Shown here: one piece after another, positions 17,301-25,551 of the stretch
Position numbering within the stretch: the first letter of the stretch is position 1
How the letters are laid out: every line of letters begins with the position of its first letter
NCBI GenBank assembly: GCA_030605125.1
Contig: JAUWBD010000003.1
Coordinates: 1-64,000 of the forward strand
Length of the DNA stretch: 64,000 nt
Source: Verrucomicrobiota bacterium
Lineage (GTDB): Bacteria > Verrucomicrobiota > Verrucomicrobiia > Opitutales > Opitutaceae
Reading direction: 5' to 3'
The notes under the pieces: model-generated
What the model saw: only the letters and a program-made list of their open reading frames with translations
The model's database searches: none
Told to the model about the DNA's origin: nothing
Program-made: the position numbers and the translations under genes

Positions 17301-18533
17301 GCCGCCATCGAGGACCTCGACCACCTCCTCGCCTGGACCCCGCCCGCCGACGATCCGCACTGGGCCGACGCCCGCCTCCTTCGCACGTCCGGCACCTTCC
17401 GCGGCCGCGGCGTGAACTACCTCGCCGCCAACCTCCTTCGCGCCTTCGGGCCCGCCGACTGGCGCGCCGCCTGGCGCCGCATCGCCGCCGCGGCTCTCCG
17501 CCGCCAGCGCTTCAACACCATCGCCAACTGGTCCGACCTCGCGCTCGGCCGCGAATCGCGCATCCCCTACACCCGCCCCCTGCGCGACCTCTCCTCGCTC
17601 TCCGTCCCGAAGCTCTTCCGCGACTTCCCCGACGTCCACCACCCCGGCTTCCCCGCCGCCTGCGCCGTATGGGCGGAGCAACTACGCGACACCCGCGACA
17701 ACCCCGCCTTCCTCGGCTACTTCATCTGCAACGAGCCCACCTGGGCCATCGCCAAGCTCTCCCCCGCCGCCGGCATGCTCGCCAACACCGACGAGGCCGC
17801 CGCCCGCACCGAGTTCGCCGCCTGGCTGCGCGCCCGCCACCGCGACGACGCCGCGCTCGCCGCCGCCTGGGACGCGCCCGCCGCCAGTTTCTCCCTCGTG
17901 GCCGCCGGTCGTTGGCCGCGCCTGCCCGCCTCGGCCGGCTTCGTCGCCGACACCGAGGCCTTCTCCGGCCTCATGGCCGCCCGACTCTTCGACGCCCTGG
18001 GCGCCGCCTGCCGCACCGTCGATCCCCACCACCTCAACCTCGGCGCGCGCTTCGCCCACCTCCCCGCATCCTGGATGCGGGAGGCCTTCGGCACCTTCGA
18101 CGTCTTCAGCTTCAACTCCTACAGCAAGCGCCCCCGCGCCGCCGCCGCCGAGGTCTCCGCGCTCTTGCACAAGCCCGTGCTCATCGGCGAGTGGCACTTC
18201 GGCGCCACCGACACCGGCTTCCCCGCCGCCGCGCTCGAGACCGTCGCCACCCAGCGCGACCGCGCCCTCGCCTACCGCCGCTACCTCGAGGCCCACGCCG
18301 CCGCGCCTTGGTGCGTCGGCGCGCATTGGTTTACCCTCTACGACCAGAGCGCCCTCGGCCGCTTCGACGGCGAGCCCTACAACTGCGGCTTCTACGACGT
18401 CTGCCACCGCGAGCAGGCCGAGATCGCCGCCGCCGCCCGCGCCTCGCACGAAAGCCTTTACGACATCGCCGCCGGCACCCGCCCGCCCGACGAGCTCCCC
18501 ACCCCGCGCCACCTTCCGCGCCTGAGCCTGTAG
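14373..18533 (+). CDS. Fused Asp-box propeller protein and GH50-like glycoside hydrolase, joined through a repeat
   Basis: One uninterrupted frame of 1386 residues holds two proteins that are normally separate. Residues 1-692 are a signal peptide (LALAALIAPLASAQ) and a GH74-like Asp-box propeller (FRSLDGGRNW, YKSTDGGETW, VSRDGGSTW, FTSHDGGATW, QRSRDGGVTW) collinear over its whole length with the 701-residue protein at 42449. That paralogue ends WIHAAP-stop; here WIHSAP is followed by TTG at 16449-16451 and then 28 residues encoded by a degenerate copy of the 80-bp repeat found at 25471, 32481 and 51225. Residues 722-1386 start with a new Met and form the second enzyme. In the other repeat copies the equivalent codon is TAG or TAA. 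The fusion could be real in the cell, could be cut, or could be a sequencing error at one base. Confidence 0.8.
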   Translation: MRLASAAALALAALIAPLASAQWRPVNFTHAELRAKGTLTGDGCQWFRALAIAPTNGDFMLWCTDVGGLFRSLDGGRNWEPANVGFHSRGSAAVAIDPHNADRVLVVAANSVPTERNGLYLSTDRAASWQQVLPVKMSATRDMRRQIAFDPSTYDSAQHLTRVVYWSRLDNDTPHNPAWGETVRDPGFYKSTDGGETWARVRGGELVADAEIAVHPKRGYVYAATPKGLHVSRDGGSTWTLVLPGRPTGLDVSPAAPDSVWVSFADRVLRSDDSGATFSPIAGAQSLRADRATLRNLAVSPSDPARLVLYREGAHWDWPRFTSHDGGATWTRATIHRDRVIVPTNSRQGRFAFHPTNPDIILAPGGDYPMLSRDGGRSYTLAGNGVNNIYVGGAFNFSAVDPDVLYLGSQDYATLLTTDGGQNWTYLEPGQKGWGGYNYATYASTADALLAGEAEHWGGPSRRAVSHDRGRTWRIARETIEPKFTYGDPRDPKILFAGNQRSTDGGRSWSTMNNATSVRTHDHASGTLYGVREGKDRPSVVVFSSDRGASWRDLFTVPGQVDDLAVDPQRQRVYVARGGRLYQWERGTKDLIELFGFVHDQDGPPHVRSVAVDPVDTSVVYLAGNRNVFASDASAQRSRDGGVTWENLTRTTALDGVGLDGGREAHFVRVHPKTREAWFATNCYGVWIHSAPLGRRSSATAPAFRPLRHRTFCLRLPPHRSMDHVPPPLPFTDSSGTGAWINLAQPREQTISPGSFTVTDWLSADFYNPHPVILQLRLSFLAEDSGRAAEVIFGLYPQVHARLRIPADALAQNAWLLPREAALLKPMCGGDIVRPEEVTRLRLELLAGPEAAADGTPPGFWATPFTLSATAPAKLHHPASAHAALLDDLGQSAHASWPGKTPDADTLVRRLREDLARADTETFPSHWTRWGGSATHRFAATGWFRTHHDGRRWWLVDPDGGAFWSTGPCCASPLVEAAIEDLDHLLAWTPPADDPHWADARLLRTSGTFRGRGVNYLAANLLRAFGPADWRAAWRRIAAAALRRQRFNTIANWSDLALGRESRIPYTRPLRDLSSLSVPKLFRDFPDVHHPGFPAACAVWAEQLRDTRDNPAFLGYFICNEPTWAIAKLSPAAGMLANTDEAAARTEFAAWLRARHRDDAALAAAWDAPAASFSLVAAGRWPRLPASAGFVADTEAFSGLMAARLFDALGAACRTVDPHHLNLGARFAHLPASWMREAFGTFDVFSFNSYSKRPRAAAAEVSALLHKPVLIGEWHFGATDTGFPAAALETVATQRDRALAYRRYLEAHAAAPWCVGAHWFTLYDQSALGRFDGEPYNCGFYDVCHREQAEIAAAARASHESLYDIAAGTRPPDELPTPRHLPRLSL
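16448..16490. repeat. Stem-loop repeat, copy D (partial), inside the fused frame
   Basis: GGTCGCCG and CGGCGACC form an 8-bp stem around CTCGT, followed by GCGCCCGCGTTTCGCCCC, which is also in copy B. Relative to copies A and B (GGTCGTCGC with GCGACGACC) both arms have changed together, so pairing is kept. Only the first half of the element is recognisable. Confidence 0.75.
16536..18533 (+). CDS. GH50-like (agarase-type) glycoside hydrolase, alternative independent reading of the fusion's second half
   Basis: An in-frame ATG at 16536 would start a 665-residue protein of its own. It has an N-terminal beta-sandwich (residues about 1-150) and then a TIM barrel that opens with GWFRTHHDGRRWWLVDPDGG, as in GH50 beta-agarases. 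A clan GH-A acid/base glutamate fits CNEPTW (E400) and a nucleophile fits LIGEWHFG (E552). No signal peptide is seen, so as a separate gene it would be intracellular, whereas as part of the fusion it would be exported with the propeller. Similarity to GH50 is judged from motifs only; another GH-A family acting on beta-galactosides is possible. It overlaps the fused entry by design. Confidence 0.55.
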   Translation: MDHVPPPLPFTDSSGTGAWINLAQPREQTISPGSFTVTDWLSADFYNPHPVILQLRLSFLAEDSGRAAEVIFGLYPQVHARLRIPADALAQNAWLLPREAALLKPMCGGDIVRPEEVTRLRLELLAGPEAAADGTPPGFWATPFTLSATAPAKLHHPASAHAALLDDLGQSAHASWPGKTPDADTLVRRLREDLARADTETFPSHWTRWGGSATHRFAATGWFRTHHDGRRWWLVDPDGGAFWSTGPCCASPLVEAAIEDLDHLLAWTPPADDPHWADARLLRTSGTFRGRGVNYLAANLLRAFGPADWRAAWRRIAAAALRRQRFNTIANWSDLALGRESRIPYTRPLRDLSSLSVPKLFRDFPDVHHPGFPAACAVWAEQLRDTRDNPAFLGYFICNEPTWAIAKLSPAAGMLANTDEAAARTEFAAWLRARHRDDAALAAAWDAPAASFSLVAAGRWPRLPASAGFVADTEAFSGLMAARLFDALGAACRTVDPHHLNLGARFAHLPASWMREAFGTFDVFSFNSYSKRPRAAAAEVSALLHKPVLIGEWHFGATDTGFPAAALETVATQRDRALAYRRYLEAHAAAPWCVGAHWFTLYDQSALGRFDGEPYNCGFYDVCHREQAEIAAAARASHESLYDIAAGTRPPDELPTPRHLPRLSL

Positions 18534-18573
18534 CGGACCCGTAAAAACACCCACTCGCCCCTAGCGTCGCGGG

Positions 18574-18589
18574 AATCGTCGCAACGATT
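18574..18589. promoter_or_regulatory. LacI-type palindrome before the beta-strand-repeat gene
   Basis: AATCGTCGCAACGATT is a 16-base palindrome with one mismatch and a central GC, the general shape of LacI-family operators. It lies 99 bp before the ATG at 18689. Its core GTCGCAAC recurs in reverse complement at 26635-26642 before the other PEP-CTERM gene. No binding is shown. Confidence 0.35.
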
Positions 18590-18688
18590 TGCGCCCCGCA
18601 CTCGTTGTTCGAAACCGGCTTTCCTCGTGCCTTACCCCCGGAAAATCCCCCACCCCGCCTCCACACAACCCTCCCTCGCAGCTTCGCC

Positions 18689-21600
18689 ATGTCTTCCATC
18701 GGATACTGCCCCGCTTCCGCCTCTCGCGTTTCTCGCGCCGCCACGTCTGCACTGCTCGCCGCCTTTTCTGCCGCCGGCCTCCAGTTTGCCGTCCCGTCCC
18801 TCTCCGCCCAGATCCAGTGGGCCAACACCGGCACCGACTGGGGCACCGGCTCCAACTGGATCGGCAACAGCGTCCCCACCGACACGAGCGTGGCTCGTCT
18901 CTACAACACCGGCGCCTCGGGCGCCAACCTCTACGTCACCCCCGTGGTCACCGGCTCCTACGGCGTGCTCGGCCTCGACTTCAGGATGTCCAACGCGACG
19001 TTCAACAGCACCCAGTCCGTGAGCATCAACCGCGGCGCGGGCGCTTCGCAGCTCACCATCGGAAGCAGCGGCATCATCACGGACAACGCGTCCGCCACCG
19101 CGACGATCCACACCGACCTCGTCATCGCCGCCAACCAAACCTGGAACACCGGCTCCGGCTCCACGCTCACGATCGGCTCCGCCGGCACGCTCACCAACAG
19201 CGGCAACTTCACCATCACCAAGCAGGGGAGCGGCAACCTCAACCTCAACGCCAACCTCAACAACTTCACCGGCGGCATCAACATATCCGGCGGCGTGCTT
19301 CAGTTCGGCACGAGTTCCACCTACGGCGGCGTCATCCAAGGCTCCGGCGGCATCTGGGTCGGCAGCGGCGTCCTCACCCTCCGCGGGGCCAACACCTACA
19401 GCGGCCAGACCAACATCACCGTCGGCACCGTGCGCGTCGCCTCCATCGGCAACACCGGCGCCACCAGCAGCACCCTGGGCACCAACTCCACGATCCGCCT
19501 CGGCACCACGACCTTCACCGGCGTCCTCGAATACACCGGGCTCGGCGAATCCACCAACCGCACCTTCGACCTCGCCGGCGGCACCGGCGCCAGCACCACC
19601 GGCGGCGCCACCATCAGCAACCTCGGCTTCGGCACGCTCACCCTCGCCGGCCCGATCACGAGCGCCGCGGCCAGCAACAGCACCAACGTCCTCAACCTCC
19701 TCGGCAACGTCACCCTCGCCACCGGCCTCAACAACGCGGGCAACGGCGGCGCGACCCGGCTGAACGTCGTCGGCGGCTCCGGCGCCACCACGATCCAGGC
19801 GGCCAGCAACTTCAGCGGCGGCATCCTCGGCAACCGCGGCGGCACGCTCGTCGTGGACTACGCGGCCGGCGGCACGCTCAACAGCGCCAACAACGTCACC
19901 TTCACCAACGGCGGCAACCTCCGGCTCAACGGTATCAGCTCCGGCACTACGCAGACGCTCGGCAACCTCGGCTTTCAGGACGGCGCCAACCACGTGGCGC
20001 TCAACAACACCGCCCTCACCCTCGGCACCCTCACCCGCACCACCGGCATCGACTCCTACGTCCTCTTCGACCTCTCCAACAGCGGCTCGCTCCGCGCGGT
20101 CACCAACGGCGCCGCCGGCTCCCTCGTGGACCACGTGATCGTCGGCGGCACCGCCAGCACCAACCTCGCCGGCTTCCTCGTCCGCACCGCTTCCGGCGGG
20201 ATCGACTTCGCCAGCGCCGCGTCCGCCTCCGCCACCGCGCAGGACATCATCCCGCTCGGCTCCAGCATCGCGTCGGGCGCTTTCAGCACCTTCACCGGCA
20301 CCAGCACCGGCAACACCGTCAACGGCCGCATCAGCTCCAACGGCACCACCAGCGTCGGCAGCGCCCAGACCCTCGGCACCCTGCGCGTGGACACCACCAG
20401 CGCCGCCGGCGGCACGCTTCAGATCAACAGCGGCACGCTCACCGTCGCCAAGAACGCCATCATCTTCGACGGCACCGGCAACTACACCATCGGCGGCAAC
20501 GGCACCCTCTCCGCCATCAATCTCTACCAATACAGCAGCGGCACGGTCACCCTCTCCACGGCCGGCATCGGCAACCGCATCGCCAAGTTCGGCCCCGGCC
20601 TGCTCATTAACAACAGCAACAGCACCTTCGGCTCCAGCGGCGCCAACTCGGTCGCCGTCTTCGAGGGCGTTTATCGCGCCGGCACCGCCAACTCGCTTTC
20701 CCTCGGCCGCATCAACCTCGGCACCGGCGGCGTCCTCGAGCTCACCAGCGGCTCCGGCGACCTCACCCGCTCGCTCGGCACCACCGGCACCAACGTCAAC
20801 TTCATCGGCGACGGCGGATTCAGCGCCTTCGGCGGAAATCGCTTTGTCGCCCTCGGCGGCGCCGCCACCCCGACCAACCTCGTCTGGAGCAGCACGGGAA
20901 GCTTCCTGCAGAACGGCAACCGCCTCATCCTGAGCAGCACGACCTCGGACAGCACGATCGATTTCCGAAACTCGATCGACTTCAACGGCGTTCAGCGCGA
21001 GGTCAGCGTGGGCAACGGCTCCGCCACCGTGGACGCCATCCTGAGCGGCACGCTCGGCAGCGCCACCTACGCGGGCGGCGGGCTCTTCAAGAGCGGCGCC
21101 GGCACCCTGGCCCTCACCGGCACCAACACCTACACCGGCCTCACCACGATCTCCGCCGGCCAGCTCAACCTCGGCAACGGCGGCACCACCGGCTCCATCG
21201 TCGGCAACGTCACCAACGACGGCATCCTTGGCTTCAACCGCTCCGACGCCCTCTCCTACGCCGGAGTGATCAGCGGCAGCGGCTCGGTGGTCCAGCTCGG
21301 CACCGGCTCCACCATTCTCACCGGCGCGCACACCTACTCCGGCGGCACCACCGTCACGGCCGGCGCGTTGTTCGTGAACGGCTCGCTTGGCACCGGCCCG
21401 GTCACGGTCTCCGGCGGCACTCTCGCCGGCTCCGGCACCATCAATGGCGCCACCACGATCCAGGCGGGCGGCCTGCTCGCTCCCGGCAACTCGCCCGGCA
21501 CGCTCACCTTCACCAACGGCCTCACCATCTCGGGCACCTACGCCTGGGAACTCGGCGCGCTCAGCGTGGACGACCCCGGCGTGAACTTCGACCGGATCGT

Positions 21601-21922
21601 CGTCACCGGCGGGGCCGTCAATGTCGCGGGCGCCTCGCTCAGCCTCGGCCTCGGCGCCTTCGCCCCCTCGGCCGACGCGTTCTGGGCCGGCAACCGTTCG
21701 TGGACCATCCTCGACGCCAGCGGCGCCACCTCCGTCGCCGGCACCTTCTCCATCACCAACGACCAGTCGGGCTGGAGCGAGTGGGGTTCCTTCAGCGCGA
21801 TCACGACCAGCACCGGCGTGGACCTCCAGTGGACCGCCGTGATCCCCGAGCCCTCCGCCTTCGCCGGCCTCGCCGGCCTCGGCGCCCTCGGCTTCGCCGC
21901 CCTCCGCCGCCGCCGTCGCTAA
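18689..21922 (+). CDS. PEP-CTERM surface protein with autotransporter-type beta-strand repeats
   Basis: The 1077-residue product has a signal peptide (about residues 1-37) and then starts the mature part with QWANTGTDWGTGSNWIGN, a common opening of these Verrucomicrobial proteins. It contains repeated beta-helix units of the autotransporter-associated strand type, such as LRGANTYSGQTNITVGTV, LTGTNTYTGLTTISAGQL and LTGAHTYSGGTTVTAGAL, rich in Gly, Thr, Ser and Asn. The C-terminus is a textbook PEP-CTERM signal: IPEPSAF, a hydrophobic stretch, and five arginines. Exosortase systems cut such tails and deliver the protein to the surface or extracellular matrix; no exosortase is in the window. The ATG at 18689 gives a good signal peptide, whereas upstream in-frame codons do not. 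It is probably a structural or adhesive surface protein. Confidence 0.88.
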   Translation: MSSIGYCPASASRVSRAATSALLAAFSAAGLQFAVPSLSAQIQWANTGTDWGTGSNWIGNSVPTDTSVARLYNTGASGANLYVTPVVTGSYGVLGLDFRMSNATFNSTQSVSINRGAGASQLTIGSSGIITDNASATATIHTDLVIAANQTWNTGSGSTLTIGSAGTLTNSGNFTITKQGSGNLNLNANLNNFTGGINISGGVLQFGTSSTYGGVIQGSGGIWVGSGVLTLRGANTYSGQTNITVGTVRVASIGNTGATSSTLGTNSTIRLGTTTFTGVLEYTGLGESTNRTFDLAGGTGASTTGGATISNLGFGTLTLAGPITSAAASNSTNVLNLLGNVTLATGLNNAGNGGATRLNVVGGSGATTIQAASNFSGGILGNRGGTLVVDYAAGGTLNSANNVTFTNGGNLRLNGISSGTTQTLGNLGFQDGANHVALNNTALTLGTLTRTTGIDSYVLFDLSNSGSLRAVTNGAAGSLVDHVIVGGTASTNLAGFLVRTASGGIDFASAASASATAQDIIPLGSSIASGAFSTFTGTSTGNTVNGRISSNGTTSVGSAQTLGTLRVDTTSAAGGTLQINSGTLTVAKNAIIFDGTGNYTIGGNGTLSAINLYQYSSGTVTLSTAGIGNRIAKFGPGLLINNSNSTFGSSGANSVAVFEGVYRAGTANSLSLGRINLGTGGVLELTSGSGDLTRSLGTTGTNVNFIGDGGFSAFGGNRFVALGGAATPTNLVWSSTGSFLQNGNRLILSSTTSDSTIDFRNSIDFNGVQREVSVGNGSATVDAILSGTLGSATYAGGGLFKSGAGTLALTGTNTYTGLTTISAGQLNLGNGGTTGSIVGNVTNDGILGFNRSDALSYAGVISGSGSVVQLGTGSTILTGAHTYSGGTTVTAGALFVNGSLGTGPVTVSGGTLAGSGTINGATTIQAGGLLAPGNSPGTLTFTNGLTISGTYAWELGALSVDDPGVNFDRIVVTGGAVNVAGASLSLGLGAFAPSADAFWAGNRSWTILDASGATSVAGTFSITNDQSGWSEWGSFSAITTSTGVDLQWTAVIPEPSAFAGLAGLGALGFAALRRRRR

Positions 21923-21929
21923 ACCGGCA

Positions 21930-21953
21930 GAGGGCGTGCCCCCTCACGCCCTC
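21930..21953. repeat. Post-gene hairpin, GAGGGCGTG family, copy 3
   Basis: GAGGGCGTG and CACGCCCTC pair around CCCCCT, seven bases after the stop at 21922, between two convergent genes. Confidence 0.7.
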
Positions 21954-22031
21954 ACCCTTGCCCCTCGGCTCTCCGCCATTGGGCATTGGACATTGGTCAT
22001 TGGTCATTCCGCGCCAGCGGCGTCAGCGGCG

Positions 22032-23006
22032 TCATTCCGACCAGCGGCCCGGCACCAGCACGGTCACGGGCTGCGCGAGCAGCCCGAGCCTCCCTGCTCG
22101 CAGCAGCCCGTCCAGCGCCGCCATCGCCTCCGCGCCCACCCGCGGAAAATCCGGCCGCACCCCCGGCCCCGCCTCCTTCGCCCGCAAGTGCAACCGCGCC
22201 TGCGCCAGCCCGCGCCGCGGCCACTCCACCACCCGCCCGCTCTCCGTGAGCAAGGCATCCGGCTTCACCTTCAGGAACCAGCGCTCAAAGCGCCGCCGCT
22301 CCTCCGCCTCGGCCGCGCACGGGTCCACCAGATGCACCCGCGCGGCCGTGGCGCCTTCGTGCACCAGAAACGCCGCCGCATAGCGCCGGTCCGTGCGCTC
22401 GTGGATGCTCGCGTCCAGCACCAGCCCCACGCGCTTCGCCCCCGCCTCGCGCAACCGCTCCAGCGCCAGCTTCGCGTCATGGTAATAATCCCGCGCCACC
22501 CGCGTCAGCCCGGTGTTCACAAGCGAGCTGCCCACCAGCACCGCCGCAAAGTTTGCCCACTCCAGATCGTAGCGCGGCGCCGGCCCGCTCGAGTTGGGCG
22601 ATAACAACATGCCGCGGATCCCCCGCGCCGCCAAGACCCGGCTCACGTCGCGCTCCTTCAGCCCATCCCGCCACGGCTTCACCACCTCCAGCCGATAGCC
22701 CAGCGCCTCCGCCGCCGCCCGCGCCCCGGCCTCCTCCTCGGCCGCGCCGCCCTCCGCATGGGTCCACACGAAGGCCACCGTCTCGCGGTAGCGCACGCCC
22801 TTGCCCCGCCCCAGACCGCCCATCACCTCCGCCACCACCGGATCGCGCCGATAGCCGCGCGTCTCCGCCCGCCGCCGGATCCGCTCCGCCAGCTCCGGCC
22901 GCACCGTGTCCTGCCCGCGCAGGGCCCGCGACACCGTGATCGGCGACACTTTCAGCTCCGCCGCCAACGAACGCACCGTCGGCGCCCCTTTTTTCGCGCT
23001 CATCAT
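22032..23006 (-). CDS. LacI family transcriptional regulator
   Basis: The 324-residue protein starts with a LacI helix-turn-helix (VRSLAAELKVSPITVSRALR, about residues 11-30), followed by RPELAERIRRRAETRGYRRDPVVAEVM and a ligand-binding domain with the typical pattern ARGIRGMLLSPN and NTGLTRVARDYYHDA. Two adjacent ATG codons (23006, 23003) are possible starts. The gene is divergent from a FAD oxidoreductase whose ATG is at 23072, 65 bp away, so it very likely controls that gene. An imperfect palindrome with the core ACTGT lies across its start codon (about 23005-23019), which would suit autorepression. The effector is unknown. Confidence 0.93.
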   Translation of the reverse strand: MMSAKKGAPTVRSLAAELKVSPITVSRALRGQDTVRPELAERIRRRAETRGYRRDPVVAEVMGGLGRGKGVRYRETVAFVWTHAEGGAAEEEAGARAAAEALGYRLEVVKPWRDGLKERDVSRVLAARGIRGMLLSPNSSGPAPRYDLEWANFAAVLVGSSLVNTGLTRVARDYYHDAKLALERLREAGAKRVGLVLDASIHERTDRRYAAAFLVHEGATAARVHLVDPCAAEAEERRRFERWFLKVKPDALLTESGRVVEWPRRGLAQARLHLRAKEAGPGVRPDFPRVGAEAMAALDGLLRAGRLGLLAQPVTVLVPGRWSE

Positions 23007-23071
23007 GTTACTGTGTCATCCCGGCGACATCGCGTGCAAGTCCGTCCGCGGCTGATCTGGTGTCGTCGCCC

Positions 23072-25474
23072 ATGCAAACCCGCTCCGAAACCCACGATGT
23101 CATCGTCTGCGGCGGAGGCCTCGCCGGCTTCTGCGCCGCCGTCGCCGCCGCCCGCCACGGCGCCAAGGTCGCCCTCGTCCAGGACCGCCCCGTCCTCGGC
23201 GGCAACGCCTCCTCCGAAATCTGCGTCACCGTGCACGGCGCCGCCGGCTTCCACGCCTACTCCCGCGAGACCGGCATCCTCTCCGAGATCCTCATCGAGG
23301 AGCGCGCCCGCAACCACGCCGAGATCAATGAAAACGGCTGGACCAACTCCGTCTTCGACCAGGTCCTCTACGACCTCGCCCGGCGCACGCCCAATCTCAC
23401 CGTCCACCTCAACACCGCGGTGCACGACGTGCTCCTCGGCAACGACGAGATCAGCGGTCTCGCCGACGAGGCCCGCCGCCCCCAACCCGACACCACCCAC
23501 GGCTACTACCGCCGCCCGCCCTGCGCCCCGCGCCGCCGCATCGCCGCCGTCGTCGCCCGCGTCGCCAACGCCGAGCTCGAGCTCACCCTCCGCGGCAAGA
23601 CCTTCATCGACTGCACCGGCGACGGCCTCGTCGCCCACCTCGCCGGTTGCGGCTGGAAAATGGGCAGCGAGAGCAAGGAGCAGACCGGCGAGGTCCACGC
23701 GCCGGCCAAGGCCTCGACCAACACGATGGGCAACTCCATCCACATCCGCGCCCGCGACATCGGCCGCCCCGCGCCCTACACCCCGCCGAGCTGGATCAAG
23801 AAGATCCCCGACGCAGATTTCTTCCACAAGCGCGGCCGCGGCCTCTACGACCTGCGCGGCGGCTTCTGGTGGATCGAGATCGGCATGCCCTGGCACACCA
23901 TCCACGACAACGAGACCATCCGCGGCGAACTCACCGCCTGGGCGCTCGCCGTCTGGGACTGGATCAAGAACCACGACGAAACCACCAAGCACCGCGCGAC
24001 GAACTACGCCCTCGACTGGATCGGCCAGGTGCCGGGCAAGCGCGAGAGCCGCCGCATCGACGGCCTCTATGAGTTCAACGAACACGACATCCAGGCCAAC
24101 ATCGCGCTCCCCGACGAGATCGCCTACGGCGGCTGGTTCGTGGACCTGCACACGCCCGGCGGCCTGCTCGCCGAGCACAGCGAGCCCATGGCCGGCGAAG
24201 GTTACCAGGCCGACAGCGAATACGGAGCCAAGTCCTACGTCGGCCCCTACGGCGTGCCGCTCCGTTCGCACATCGCCGCCGACCTCGACAACCTACTCCT
24301 CGCGGGGCGCTGTCTCTCCGCGACCCACGCCGCGCTCGGCACCGTGCGCGTCATGGCCACCGTCGCGCTCGTCGGCCAGGCCGTCGGCACCGGCGCCGCC
24401 CTCGCCCTCGAGAAACAGCTCCCGCTCTCCGCCCTCCCCGAGGCGCCCCACATCGCCGAGCTCCAGCAACGCCTCCTGCGCGACGGCTGCTTCCTGCCCA
24501 ACCTCCGCCACCAAGACGCCGCCGACCTCGCCCGCACCGCCCGCGTCTCCGCCTCGTCCCACGCCCTCAGCCACGGCGTCGGCCCCGACGATCCCACGCA
24601 GCTCGGCGACATCGGCTGGGGCTCCGGCGCCGCCGGTCTGCCCAAGGGCTCCGCCTCCTGGCCTCTGAACCGCCTCGCCGCCCAATGGATCGCCGTCTCC
24701 GGCGGCCGCCTCGACCGCGTCTCCGCCTGCCTCGACAACCTCACCGGCGCGCCGCGCACGATCCGCGCCCGCCTCACCCGCCCCGAGCACATCTGGGACT
24801 ACCGCCGCGAGCTGCCCCTCCTCGCCGAGACCACGCTCACCGTGCCCGTCGGCGAGAAACGCTGGATCGAGTGGCCCGTCGCCCTCGCCGCCCTGCCCGA
24901 CGGCTTCGTTCGCCTCGAGCTCGTGGCCGAGAGTCCGGAGGCCGCGCCCGGCTGGCGCTCCTCGCGCCGCATCCTGCAAGGCCAGCTCGCCGCCTGGGCG
25001 ATGAGCCCGAAAAAACTCCGCCGCCTCGATCCCGGACTCAGCTTGGCCTTCCGCGTCGAGCCGCCCCAGCCGGTTTATGGCCCCGAGCAGGTGCTCAGCG
25101 GTGTCACCCGCCCGCACCGCGCCACCAACCTCTGGCGTTCCGATCCGGGCCAGCCGCTCCCGCAGTGGCTCGAGTTGTCCTGGCCCGAGCGCCGCACGAT
25201 CCGCGAGGTGCAGCTCACCTTCCCTGGACACCTGCTGCGCGAGATCCACGCCTACCCGCCCTTCTTCCGCGACCCGCAGACGCCGCGCGACTACGTGATC
25301 GAGGCCTGGGTGGACGACGCCTGGCGCGAGGTGCACGTGGAAAAAGGCAATTACCAACGCCTCCGCCGGCACACCTTTCCCGCGCCCGTCACCACAAAAC
25401 GGATACGCGTGGTCGTGCAAGCCACCAACGGCGACGCCAGCGCGATGATCTACGAGGTCCGCTGCCACGTGTAG
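23072..25474 (+). CDS. FAD-dependent oxidoreductase with C-terminal beta-sandwich extension
   Basis: The 800-residue protein opens with a Rossmann FAD-binding motif, VIVCGGGLAGFCAAVAA (Gly at about residues 14, 16 and 19), then RPVLGGNASSEI and a late FAD contact LLLAGRCLSATHAALGTVR. This is the FAD_oxidored type seen in many glycan-degrading Planctomycetes and Verrucomicrobia. The catalytic part ends near residue 510; the remaining 290 residues form beta-rich modules, the last resembling a discoidin domain (WLELSWPERRTIREVQLTF). No signal peptide is present. The substrate is unknown; oxidation of a sugar or sugar-derived alcohol is an inference from the company it keeps. The ATG at 23072 is favoured over a GTG at 23060. 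A divergent LacI gene is the likely regulator, and the stop codon is the TAG at the edge of repeat copy A. Confidence 0.85.
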   Translation: MQTRSETHDVIVCGGGLAGFCAAVAAARHGAKVALVQDRPVLGGNASSEICVTVHGAAGFHAYSRETGILSEILIEERARNHAEINENGWTNSVFDQVLYDLARRTPNLTVHLNTAVHDVLLGNDEISGLADEARRPQPDTTHGYYRRPPCAPRRRIAAVVARVANAELELTLRGKTFIDCTGDGLVAHLAGCGWKMGSESKEQTGEVHAPAKASTNTMGNSIHIRARDIGRPAPYTPPSWIKKIPDADFFHKRGRGLYDLRGGFWWIEIGMPWHTIHDNETIRGELTAWALAVWDWIKNHDETTKHRATNYALDWIGQVPGKRESRRIDGLYEFNEHDIQANIALPDEIAYGGWFVDLHTPGGLLAEHSEPMAGEGYQADSEYGAKSYVGPYGVPLRSHIAADLDNLLLAGRCLSATHAALGTVRVMATVALVGQAVGTGAALALEKQLPLSALPEAPHIAELQQRLLRDGCFLPNLRHQDAADLARTARVSASSHALSHGVGPDDPTQLGDIGWGSGAAGLPKGSASWPLNRLAAQWIAVSGGRLDRVSACLDNLTGAPRTIRARLTRPEHIWDYRRELPLLAETTLTVPVGEKRWIEWPVALAALPDGFVRLELVAESPEAAPGWRSSRRILQGQLAAWAMSPKKLRRLDPGLSLAFRVEPPQPVYGPEQVLSGVTRPHRATNLWRSDPGQPLPQWLELSWPERRTIREVQLTFPGHLLREIHAYPPFFRDPQTPRDYVIEAWVDDAWREVHVEKGNYQRLRRHTFPAPVTTKRIRVVVQATNGDASAMIYEVRCHV

Positions 25475-25551
25475 GGTCGTCGCTTGCGACGACCGCGTCC
25501 GCGTTGCGGCCCCACGCGCCAATCCGGCATTCGCAAGCGAACGCCCTACAC
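25471..25551. repeat. Stem-loop repeat, copy A, between convergent genes
   Basis: The element starts GTAGGGTCGTCGCTTGCGAC and ends TTCGCAAGCGAACGCCCTAC. It has two internal perfect palindromes and outer arms GTAGGG and CCCTAC. The outer arms carry TAG on both strands: 25472-25474 stops the FAD oxidoreductase and 25546-25548, read on the other strand, stops the LacI gene. Confidence 0.85.

Noticed and set aside
18900-21400. Repeated DNA words in the beta-strand protein gene, at first like a tandem array
   Set aside because: They are coding repeats for Gly/Thr-rich strands and not a CRISPR or satellite; spacing and units vary.
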